In this document: positions 1 to 5,427 of the stretch, piece after piece
How the letters are laid out: each line of letters begins with the position of its first letter
Position numbering within the stretch: the stretch's first letter is position 1
Assembly: GCA_032111745.1 (NCBI GenBank)
Contig: JAULUH010000529.1
Span: 1 to 8,573 of the forward strand
Source of the DNA: JAULUH01 sp032111745
GTDB taxonomy: Bacteria; Chloroflexota; Anaerolineae; JAAEKA01
Direction of reading: 5' to 3'
DNA length: 8,573 nt
Notes under the pieces: generated by a model
Databases searched by the model: none
Told to the model about the DNA's origin: nothing
What the model saw: only the letters and a program-made list of their open reading frames with translations
Position numbers and translations under genes: made by a program

Positions 1-2719
1 GAGCCGATGGTGATGGAGAAATGATCCCGAGTTGCCTGGCCCGCATCACGGCCTGCCGCCGGTTCTCGGCGTGTAGCTTCCGATAGAGGCTCAGCGTGTG
101 CTGTTTGACGGTGTCGGGGGAAATCGTGAGGTGTGCGGCGATCTCTTTGTTGGTCAGGCGCCGCTCCAGCAGGAGGAGCACGTCGATCTCCCGGTTGGTC
201 AGCACAACCGCCATCTCGGTGGCTGGCGCCGGCAGCCGGTGACGAGGTGGTGGGGCCGGTACAGGCCTGGTGCAAATTGCCAGGATGCTCGCCACGTAGG
301 CTGGAGCCACGCCCTGCTCCTGGAGCTGATGCAAGAGTGGCGCCAGGCCTGGCCCTGCATTGGCGACGAGCCGCAGCGCGCCGCCCGCCTCGCCCAGCAG
401 AATGCTCGCGTGCAGCGCGTCCAGGGCTGCCTGTTCCTCCCCCCGCGCCGCGTTCACCAGCGCCTCCAGCGCGCCGATCTCGATCAGCTGGCGCCTGGCG
501 TGGCCGGACTCTGCCACGGCCCGGCACCGGCGCAACCAGGCGGCCGCCGCCTGCAGGCTGTCTGGTGCGCCACTGCGCAGGCGAGCCCGCACGGCCACAA
601 AAACTGGCAGCAACCAGAGATCCGTGGCCACTTGCACCTCCAGATCCCTGGCAAACGACTCTGGGGCCGCCGTCTCCCCGGCATCCGGGTCCAGGTGCAC
701 GGCTAACGCCTCGGTGAATAGCAGGTTGTTCATCATGCCGCGATCCAGGAACAGGCGGCGTAGATCGCCGACCACTGCGCGGGCCTCGCCACTCCGCCCC
801 GCGGCGTGCAGCGTCAGTGCCAGCCCGGTCAGTCCCTCAAGGGCGCAGCGGCCGTGCACCGCATACCGATCCCGGTGCACCTCTCTTAGATAGGCCTCAG
901 CTTCCACCAGCTCGTCCCGCTGGTAGTGGACCCAACCCAGGCAGGCGTTGGCCCAGCCGAGGCTCAGGGTGTATCCCCACTCCTCGGCCAGCTGCCGGTA
1001 GGCTGTGGCGACGGATTCCAGCGCTGGCGCGTCCGCCTCGGCATGGTGGATACCACACAAAGCCAGGAACAACCTGAAGGTCCGCGCGTCGGGCTGGCCG
1101 CTCTGGCGCGCCAACTCAGCCTGCGCGGCAGCCACAGCTTCCTGGCCCTGGCCCAGGCGTTGCATGGCCGCCAGGGCGTGGTACTCGGCTATGCTGCGCG
1201 CGAAGATCATCTCCGGGGGCAACCGCTGCAATGCCCGGCGCGCGTTGGCGATGCAGTCGTCCGCAGAGGCGGAGAAGCTGAGGGCCACAGCCCGCAGGGC
1301 ATGGATGGCTCCCAACAGGGTGTTGATCTGCACTGGTGTGTAGTCGCCTGCAGCGTCCTCCAGTCCGGCCTCAGCCGCTTCCACCAGCGGCAGAATGCCA
1401 GTGCCGTGAAAACGGAACTGCTGCAGGAAGGCATGGGCGATCTGGACCCCCGGCCGTGAGAGTGCACTTTTGGGCAGCTCGTGGAGCCAGCGTTCCAACC
1501 GCCGTGGGTCTTCCTGGTTGAGGGGCCCGTGCAGGTGTTGCTCGACCACCCGGGCCGCTCCCACATCATCCCCCGCGCGAACTGCGTACGCAATCGCCTC
1601 CTCCAGTAGTCCCTGGGACTCGCACCAGGCCGCGGCCAGGCTGTATAATCCAGCAACTGCCTCCTCGGAGTAGAGTCGCCGCAGCTGGTGGCGCAACAAC
1701 TCCAGGAATAGTTGGTGAAAACGGTACCACTGCCCCTGCTCGTCCAGGGCGACCAGGAACAGGTTGGATTGCCACATGGTCGCCAGGGATGCCTCACCAT
1801 CTCCCGGCTGGAGCTCACCCTCGGCAACAACCTCACACAAGCGTCCGCAGATCCGGTCCAGCATGGACATGCGCACGATCAGCCGGCGTTGCTGCTCCGG
1901 TAGCCGATTTAGCACCTCGCTGACCAGGTACTCGGCCACCAGCCGGTCGCTCCTGACCGCGAAGCGTTGGGCCAGCGCCACCGGGTCGTCGCTATCGCGC
2001 AGCGACAGGGAAGCCAGGTGCAGTCCCACCGGCCAGCCTTCCGTACGCTCCGCCAGCAGGGCTGCGATCGAGTTCGATGCCTGCTCACCGGCAATCTCCT
2101 GGACCAGGGCGCCGGCCTCTGCCGCCGAGAAGCGGAGATCGGCGGTCCGTACCTCGACCATCTGCCGCCGTCCCCGCAGCTGCGCCAGGGGAAGCGGAGG
2201 ATCGGAGCGAGCTATGATGGCCATGTGCACGTTGTCCGGTAGATGCTGCACCAATCGCGACATGAACACCTGCACCGGCGGGCTCTGCACGGCGTGGTAA
2301 TCGTCCAGCACCAGGACGATCGGATCGCCCAGCCGTTCCAGGTCGCGCAGAAAAGCATCCGCCAGGCGCTCCGGATCAGGCAGGAGAGCGGCGTTCAGGA
2401 AGGTAGATGTAGTCTGCAGGGATTCGGGGTACGCCGTGCGCACGGCGGCAATCAAGTAGCTGGCCAGGGTTCCCAGGTCGGCGTCGTTTTCATCCAGCGA
2501 CAACCAGCCAAACGGCACCGCGAGGGTGTCCAGCCACACCTTGACCAGCGTCGTCTTGCCGTAGCCGGGCGGGGCTGAGATCAGGGTCAGGCGGCGGCCC
2601 CCAGGATCCGCCAGGCGCGCGAGCAAGCGCGGGCGCGGCACAAGGTTCCCGGCGCTGAGCGGGGGATGCAGCTTGGTAGTCAACAGGTGGGATGAATCAG
2701 GTTGGGACACGGCCGCCAT
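1..2719 (-). CDS. MalT-like LuxR-family STAND ATPase transcriptional regulator (3' end cut by window edge)
   Basis: Large ATP-dependent transcriptional activator of the MalT/LAL class, in which an N-terminal STAND NTPase and a central helical repeat region control a C-terminal LuxR helix-turn-helix. The frame is open from the ATG at 2719 to the left edge, 906 codons without a stop. Near the N terminus is the typical MalT lead-in (LLTTKLHPPLSAGNLVPRPR), then a Walker A APPGYGKTT at about residues 49-57 (Lys55), and a Walker B LVLDDYH with the Asp pair at 139-140. The middle (about 330-800) is Ala/Leu-rich and helical, as expected for MalT-type TPRs. The LuxR HTH lies at about 840-900: LTNREIDVLLLLERR, then TNKEIAAHLTISPDTVKQH, ending LGIISPSPSA at the edge. 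At most a short tail is missing, since the family is about 850-920 aa. ATG 2719 is the only Met between the upstream in-frame TAA (2807-2809) and the P-loop region; a GTG at 2710 is the alternative. No strong Shine-Dalgarno is visible. The inducer cannot be told from sequence. Confidence 0.95.
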   Translation of the reverse strand, partial: MAAVSQPDSSHLLTTKLHPPLSAGNLVPRPRLLARLADPGGRRLTLISAPPGYGKTTLVKVWLDTLAVPFGWLSLDENDADLGTLASYLIAAVRTAYPESLQTTSTFLNAALLPDPERLADAFLRDLERLGDPIVLVLDDYHAVQSPPVQVFMSRLVQHLPDNVHMAIIARSDPPLPLAQLRGRRQMVEVRTADLRFSAAEAGALVQEIAGEQASNSIAALLAERTEGWPVGLHLASLSLRDSDDPVALAQRFAVRSDRLVAEYLVSEVLNRLPEQQRRLIVRMSMLDRICGRLCEVVAEGELQPGDGEASLATMWQSNLFLVALDEQGQWYRFHQLFLELLRHQLRRLYSEEAVAGLYSLAAAWCESQGLLEEAIAYAVRAGDDVGAARVVEQHLHGPLNQEDPRRLERWLHELPKSALSRPGVQIAHAFLQQFRFHGTGILPLVEAAEAGLEDAAGDYTPVQINTLLGAIHALRAVALSFSASADDCIANARRALQRLPPEMIFARSIAEYHALAAMQRLGQGQEAVAAAQAELARQSGQPDARTFRLFLALCGIHHAEADAPALESVATAYRQLAEEWGYTLSLGWANACLGWVHYQRDELVEAEAYLREVHRDRYAVHGRCALEGLTGLALTLHAAGRSGEARAVVGDLRRLFLDRGMMNNLLFTEALAVHLDPDAGETAAPESFARDLEVQVATDLWLLPVFVAVRARLRSGAPDSLQAAAAWLRRCRAVAESGHARRQLIEIGALEALVNAARGEEQAALDALHASILLGEAGGALRLVANAGPGLAPLLHQLQEQGVAPAYVASILAICTRPVPAPPPRHRLPAPATEMAVVLTNREIDVLLLLERRLTNKEIAAHLTISPDTVKQHTLSLYRKLHAENRRQAVMRARQLGIISPSPSA

Positions 2720-2802
2720 CGCAATAACTGCTCGAACAGGACTGGTACCAGGGAGGCCGGCAATAACACTCGGGCCGCGCGGATGCGGCGCTCCGTGACT
2801 CC

Positions 2803-2831
2803 AGGATTATACCACCACAGAATCCTGTGGT
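2803..2831. promoter_or_regulatory. Interlocked inverted repeats inside the MalT-like promoter (putative operator)
   Basis: ACCACAG-AATC-CTGTGGT is a perfect 7-bp inverted repeat (2814-2820 and 2825-2831) that fills the spacer between the -35 and -10 elements. A second inverted repeat, AGGATT (2803-2808) with AATCCT (2821-2826), interlocks with it and covers the -10. No T-run follows on either strand, so a binding site fits better than a terminator. The binding protein is unknown; autoregulation by the downstream LuxR-type protein is one option. Confidence 0.45.
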
Positions 2832-2835
2832 CCAA
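2806..2835 (-). promoter_or_regulatory. Promoter of the MalT-like regulator, extended -10
   Basis: Reading the minus strand, a perfect TATAAT (plus coordinates 2806-2811) is preceded by TGG, giving an extended -10 (TGGTATAAT). A TTGGAC -35-like hexamer lies at 2830-2835, 18 bp upstream. The start of transcription would fall near 2799, leaving a leader of about 80 nt before the ATG at 2719. This makes the regulator independently expressible although it lies downstream of vapC on the same strand. Confidence 0.6.
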
Positions 2836-2905
2836 CACACCGTGCCGTGCGCCAGGCAAGAGCCATGCCGCTGGCCCGGACCTGCAGCGCCAGTGCTTCA
2901 CTCAT
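2807..2905 (-). CDS. Possible 32-aa micro-ORF translationally coupled to vapC
   Basis: An ATG at 2905 overlaps the vapC stop (the minus strand reads CTATGAGTG) and opens a 32-codon frame beginning MSEALALQVRASGMALAW and ending in a TAA that lies inside the TATAAT box of the next promoter. It is in the same frame as the MalT-like gene but separated from it by that stop. I recognise no family. It may be a chance reading frame, a coupled small peptide, or the 5' remnant of a gene that once followed vapC. Confidence 0.2.
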   Translation of the reverse strand: MSEALALQVRASGMALAWRTARCVGPQDSVVV

Positions 2906-3354
2906 AGCACGTCTTCTACCCACCCGCAATACCCACCCCACGGTGTGTCTTGTACCGCGTTGCAGAAACGCAGGTCGGCCGTGACCATCAGGCAGCCCTG
3001 ACTCATCGCCAGGGCCAGGTAGAGGCTGTCGTAGAGGGTCCGGCCGCTTTCCTGGGCCACCGGCCAGGCCACCTCGTAGAGCGATTCGCCGGAGTGGATG
3101 CGCAACGGGTAGCGGCGGAAGTCGTTCAGGATGTCCTCCACGGCTTCAGCCGCCAACTCTCTCTCCCGCCACTTACGCCACAGAGCGTTGGCCACCTCAG
3201 CCCAGATGAGGTCGGGCGCCAACAGGATGACGCCTTCGCGCAAGAGACGGCGCGCGGCGCCGGCGTGAATCTCGGGCACAAACCACTTGATCGCCACGCT
3301 GGCATCTACGACGAAGCGACCAGGATCACCCGGCATTCCGGCCGGCGCGCTCAT
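2902..3354 (-). CDS. vapC: VapC-type PIN-domain ribonuclease toxin
   Basis: A 150-aa PIN-domain endoribonuclease, the toxin of a type II toxin-antitoxin pair. VapC-family toxins cut specific RNAs (tRNA or rRNA in characterised members) using Mg2+ held by clustered acidic residues. All four expected acids are present: Asp17 (FVVDASVAIKWF), Glu53 (WAEVANAL), Asp109 (LYDSLYLALA) and Asp127 (VTADLRF), so the protein should be active. The length is normal. The frame is open further upstream to 3423, but the ATG at 3354 is chosen because it overlaps the antitoxin stop as ATGA, the usual coupling in these operons, and because the extra residues would lie wholly within the antitoxin gene. It is read with the antitoxin from the promoter near 3653-3681. 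The next gene on this strand is the MalT-like regulator, which has its own promoter. Confidence 0.93.
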   Translation of the reverse strand: MSAPAGMPGDPGRFVVDASVAIKWFVPEIHAGAARRLLREGVILLAPDLIWAEVANALWRKWRERELAAEAVEDILNDFRRYPLRIHSGESLYEVAWPVAQESGRTLYDSLYLALAMSQGCLMVTADLRFCNAVQDTPWGGYCGWVEDVL

Positions 3355-3581
3355 CGCTCCCGATCCTCGCGAATGGCCTCGGCGCTGTCGCGATAGGCGC
3401 CGCCAGCCAGTCTGCGCTGCCATCCTTCCGCCACGCTGCCCGCCTCGCTCATGGAGAAAGTCGCGGCGGCCTCGAGGATCGCCTTGACCTCGCCCTGCAG
3501 CGAGCGGCCGTGACGTTGGGCGCGTAACTTCAGACGTTCTACCGTATCGGCATCCAGGTCTCTGACCAGCAATTGAGGCAT
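3351..3581 (-). CDS. vapB: VapB/FitA-type ribbon-helix-helix antitoxin
   Basis: A 76-aa antitoxin. The N-terminal 40 residues have the ribbon-helix-helix pattern of FitA/VapB proteins: a beta strand PQLLVRDL, then DTVERLKLRAQRHGRSLQGE and VKAILEAA, which dimerises and binds operator DNA. The C-terminal half (MSEAGSVAEGWQRRLAGG onward) is the flexible part expected to wrap the toxin and block its acidic pocket. Start ATG 3581 has an excellent ribosome site, GGGAGG at 3591-3596, nine bases upstream. The stop overlaps the toxin start by 4 bp. The pair should repress its own promoter; the palindrome at 3642-3662 sits on the -10 box. Confidence 0.92.
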   Translation of the reverse strand: MPQLLVRDLDADTVERLKLRAQRHGRSLQGEVKAILEAAATFSMSEAGSVAEGWQRRLAGGAYRDSAEAIREDRER

Positions 3582-3641
3582 CGTCTCATCCCTCCCGTGT
3601 CTTGTTGTCCCTGGCGCCCTTACACCCGTGTATTCAGGCGA

Positions 3642-3662
3642 GTGCTATCAAAATGATAGCAC
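3642..3662. promoter_or_regulatory. vapBC operator palindrome over the -10 box
   Basis: GTGCTATCA-AAA-TGATAGCAC is a perfect 9-bp inverted repeat with a 3-bp centre. The antitoxin promoter's TATCAT -10 lies within it, so a bound dimer or VapBC complex would block RNA polymerase. This is the arrangement known for autoregulated vapBC and fitAB operons. Binding by this VapB is inferred from position. Confidence 0.7.
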
Positions 3663-3681
3663 AGGTCGCCCAACCTGTCCA
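3653..3681 (-). promoter_or_regulatory. vapBC promoter
   Basis: On the minus strand TGGACA (plus coordinates 3676-3681) is followed after exactly 17 bp by TATCAT (3653-3658). Both differ from the sigma-70 consensus at one base, and the -10 is extended by TGC (TGCTATCAT). Transcription would begin near 3646, giving a leader of about 65 nt to the antitoxin ATG at 3581. Confidence 0.7.
3661..3678. promoter_or_regulatory. Second inverted repeat in the vapBC promoter
   Basis: ACAGGT-CGCCCA-ACCTGT has perfect 6-bp arms. It abuts the main palindrome and reaches into the -35 hexamer. Its sequence differs from the main operator, so it may be a site for another factor, a weaker secondary site, or chance. 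Confidence 0.35.
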
Positions 3682-3711
3682 CTGCACGCGAGGAGTTGGG
3701 GTCACTTGGCA

Positions 3712-3751
3712 ACCAGGCCTCTTGCAGGCATCGCCGGGCGCAATGCCTGGT
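3712..3751. repeat. Nested inverted repeats between vapBC and the decayed TA pair
   Basis: ACCAGGC (3712-3718) pairs with GCCTGGT (3745-3751), and inside it CAGGCAT (3725-3731) pairs with ATGCCTG (3743-3749) around an 11-nt GC-rich loop. The two pairings overlap and are mutually exclusive. There is no T-run on either strand, so an intrinsic terminator is not supported. Otherwise I see no gene between 3682 and 3861, only a short GAATT-GGG-AATTC palindrome at 3802-3814. Confidence 0.35.
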
Positions 3752-3861
3752 CTGGGCGCGCACCAAGGGGCGATGCGGAGACCAGCGACCTTGACGCGCA
3801 AGAATTGGGAATTCAAGACGAAGGGCGGCTAAACACACCCCCTATGTGCTGGCAGGTGGGG

Positions 3862-4029
3862 TTATGAATCCAGGGGGGATATGATCTTGTCGACCAGCGC
3901 CGGATAGACGCGCCGGAAATCGTCCGTCTTGTCTTTGACCCGCTGTAGCCAGGGAAAGGCTGCATCGTGAGCCGGATGCCCTTCCACGACGGCAGCGATC
4001 AACATCGAGGTATCGAACAGGATTCTCAC
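3862..4029 (-). pseudogene. VapC-family PIN toxin remnant with its central part deleted in frame
   Basis: A 55-codon frame from GTG 4029 to TAA 3862-3864. Residues 1-35 are a clear PIN-domain start (RILFDTSMLIAAVVEGHPAH then FPWLQRVKDK), with the first catalytic acid at Asp6. Residues 36-55 (DDFRRVYPALVDKIISP) match the typical C-terminal end of the same subfamily, which normally follows the last catalytic Asp about 80 residues later. VapC proteins of this kind are about 135-140 aa, so the centre with the other acidic residues appears to be gone, with the frame kept. The product should have no nuclease activity. The start overlaps the antitoxin-remnant stop by GTGA, so the original coupling survives. 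I take this for a decayed gene; a retained short protein that binds antitoxin or a partner toxin is possible. The comparison is from memory of the family. Confidence 0.75.
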
Positions 4030-4196
4030 AAGCCTGCCTGTCGGGTTAACTCGACCACCCGCTGCTCGCGCTCTTGCTTGACGATGTCGGCCAGGTCAGC
4101 AAGGGGCTCAGCCCTCACGACCAGCAAGCCACCCTTGTTGACCAGAGCAGCGACTGCTTCTGATCTGGATTCCGTGATTCCCTCTGGGCCAGCTAC
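4026..4196 (-). pseudogene. Antitoxin remnant lacking its 5' end
   Basis: The frame that ends at TGA 4026-4028, four bases into the toxin remnant, reads back for about 57 codons to another TGA at 4197-4199 and has no ATG or good GTG/TTG near its beginning. The readable part includes ITESRSEAVAALVNKGGLL, like the second helix of a ribbon-helix-helix domain (RSEAV..LV..G), then a charged helical tail, ADLADIVKQEREQRVVEL. The N-terminal strand and first helix are missing. The break coincides with the end of the upstream membrane-protein gene (stop TAG at 4193-4195), suggesting that a deletion joined the two. The RHH assignment is moderate; that it belongs to the toxin remnant follows from the overlap. 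Confidence 0.6.
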
Positions 4197-4594
4197 TCAC
4201 CGTAGGCCGACTTCCTCACCCGCGGCCAGGCGTGCAGGGCAAAGGCCAGGCAGGCCACGGCCTGCAAGGTCCCGCCTACGGCGTTCGGCCACCCGGCCGG
4301 CAGCCATGGCGCCAGGGCCACCAGCCACAGCGCAGCGTTCAGGCAGACGTAGGCCCCGGCAGCCAGCCCCACGCGGCGGCGCTCCTGGCCCCAGCGCGGC
4401 AGGATCCAGTAGGCCACGCCGCAGGTCAACAGCAACAGCCAGCCCCAGGTGACCAGCGCGATGTGTGCAGCCAGCATCCGCCACGCGCCAGGGATCGGCA
4501 GCCCCTTGTTCCACAGGACGATGGCGCCCAGCAACGTGCCTGCAGCCAGGTACAGCAGCGCGGTCTTGAGGTACCAACGCGCCAGCTTCGGCAT
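4193..4594 (-). CDS. Four-helix membrane protein resembling a heme-copper oxidase subunit I fragment (paralogue B)
   Basis: A 133-aa polytopic inner-membrane protein, with helices at about 9-29, 42-65, 77-98 and 106-123. It begins MPKLARWYLKTALLYL and carries His44 in the second helix, followed by GVAYWILPRW at 59-68. The pattern K..L.Y...G...G...H......W......GVAYW.LP recalls the first helices of heme-copper oxidase or NO reductase subunit I, but the rest of such a protein is absent, so I call it uncharacterised. It is a paralogue of the preceding gene: MP...R...K.AL near the start, H and GVA.W in helix 2, LNA.L in helix 3 and WPRVR at the end. ATG 4594 is preferred over the upstream ATG at 4645 because AGGA sits at a good distance and the gap to the previous stop is only 5 nt, whereas 4645 would overlap that gene by about 46 nt. 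It is the third gene of the operon. Confidence 0.85.
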   Translation of the reverse strand: MPKLARWYLKTALLYLAAGTLLGAIVLWNKGLPIPGAWRMLAAHIALVTWGWLLLLTCGVAYWILPRWGQERRRVGLAAGAYVCLNAALWLVALAPWLPAGWPNAVGGTLQAVACLAFALHAWPRVRKSAYGE

Positions 4595-4599
4595 GGCGG

Positions 4600-5037
4600 C
4601 TATCCTGACGAGTGACGGGCGCCGTGCGCCCGGACGCGCGGCCACGCCAACAGCACGAAGGTCAGCACGGCGGCGAGCTGCAAGGTAGCGGCCAATGGCA
4701 ACAGCACGACCGGGGCAGGCCCCGGGCGCAGCGCGGCCATCGGCTCACCCAGCGCGCGCAGCGCCAATCCGGCGTTCAGGGTCCAAAAGACCAGCCACGC
4801 CAGGCGCTCATCGCCCCGCGGCGGGCCGCCGGGCATGTGCGGGAACATCCAGAACGCCACGCCGAAGATCAGCTGGGTGGCCCAGCCCACGGTAAGCAGG
4901 TGCCAGGCCAGCGGCCGCAGGGCCAACAGCACGGGCGGCAGCCCGCCGGCACCGCTCAGGGCCAGCCCGGCCACAGCGCCGCCCACTACCAGCCAGACCA
5001 GCGCGCTCTTGACGAAGAAACGAGAGACTCTGGGCAT
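4600..5037 (-). CDS. Four-helix membrane protein resembling a heme-copper oxidase subunit I fragment (paralogue A)
   Basis: A 145-aa membrane protein starting MPRVSRFFVKSALVWL. Helices lie at about 9-29, 43-66, 79-97 and 109-130. His46 lies in the second helix (LAWHLLTVGWATQLIFGVAF, then WMFPHMPGG with His67 just outside). The H....GW...L.FG.A.W..P pattern is what I recall from small uncharacterised proteins of Chloroflexota and relatives that look like the N-terminal quarter of oxidase or NO reductase subunit I. The start is ATG 5037, with GAGGAG eight bases upstream; the GTG three codons earlier would sit on the Shine-Dalgarno itself. It is the second gene of the operon, 12 nt after the previous stop and 5 nt before its paralogue. 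A copper- or heme-linked role is inference from the histidines only. Confidence 0.87.
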   Translation of the reverse strand: MPRVSRFFVKSALVWLVVGGAVAGLALSGAGGLPPVLLALRPLAWHLLTVGWATQLIFGVAFWMFPHMPGGPPRGDERLAWLVFWTLNAGLALRALGEPMAALRPGPAPVVLLPLAATLQLAAVLTFVLLAWPRVRAHGARHSSG

Positions 5038-5049
5038 GGAGAGCACTCC

Positions 5050-5358
5050 TCAGGGCGCAGCCGTGCGCCGCCGCAACGATAGCACCATGAAGGCCAGGAA
5101 CAGCAGCAGGGCGACCGCGTTCAGCATCCCCGCCCAGCGCCGCACGTCAGGCCAACCGCCCAGGGCGGCCAGTGCCACGGCCCGCTCGAGCCCGATCAGG
5201 GTGCCGAGGAAGCCGGAGACCATCAACGGCCCGTGGCCGGCCACCAGGCTATTGGGCGTTGGGAGCTCCCATCCCATGCGCCGCAGCCCGGCCCAGGTCG
5301 CCACCAGCAGGGTCGCGATGGCGGTCGCCAATAGCGAATACCGCAGACGATTCAGCAA
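5050..5358 (-). CDS. Small membrane protein, probably an internally deleted form of a longer protein
   Basis: A 102-aa protein with helices at about 6-25, 42-64 and 76-94. Residues 41-60 (GHGPLMVSGFLGTLIGLERA) are a motif I recall from the N-terminal part of uncharacterised polytopic proteins of roughly 300-400 aa that often accompany the two small oxidase-like proteins. Residues 71-98 (DVRRWAGMLNAVALLLFLAF onward) resemble the end of the same long proteins. The middle, where I expect several more helices with a GHAPII-type His motif, is absent, and the joint falls near residues 62-70. The start codon is TTG 5358, supported by a perfect GGAGG (5367-5371) eight bases upstream; no ATG fits. It is the first gene of the operon, 69 bp after the SARP gene, and no clear promoter is visible in that gap. 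A genuine short homologue cannot be excluded. Confidence 0.75.
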   Translation of the reverse strand: MLNRLRYSLLATAIATLLVATWAGLRRMGWELPTPNSLVAGHGPLMVSGFLGTLIGLERAVALAALGGWPDVRRWAGMLNAVALLLFLAFMVLSLRRRTAAP

Positions 5359-5427
5359 AGCCAGTCCCTCCCACCAGTTACAGGCGCTGTCACGGCAAGG
5401 ACACGGGGATGATGGTTAGTCAATTGC

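Noticed and set aside
98..1459. Several plus-strand open frames of 110-200 codons opposite the left part of the window
   Set aside because: They lie antisense to the MalT-like gene, are rich in Arg, Pro, Gln and Trp as expected of GC-rich shadow frames, and show no domain. The minus-strand frame has Walker motifs and a LuxR HTH.
1207..1836. A 209-codon minus-strand frame
   Set aside because: It is in a different frame from the Walker A and HTH parts of the MalT-like gene, which is continuous through this stretch; its composition is that of a shadow.
2814..2831. Hairpin ACCACAG-AATC-CTGTGGT as a terminator of vapBC
   Set aside because: No T-run follows on either strand and the repeat sits exactly between a -35 and an extended -10, so an operator is the better reading.
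2680..2901. A 73-codon minus-strand frame starting GTG at 2901
   Set aside because: It overlaps the promoter and 5' end of the MalT-like gene, has no recognisable content and has no ribosome site that stands out.
3967..4452. A 161-codon plus-strand frame
   Set aside because: It is antisense to the TA remnants and a membrane-protein gene; low-complexity Arg/Pro/Ala composition with no domain.
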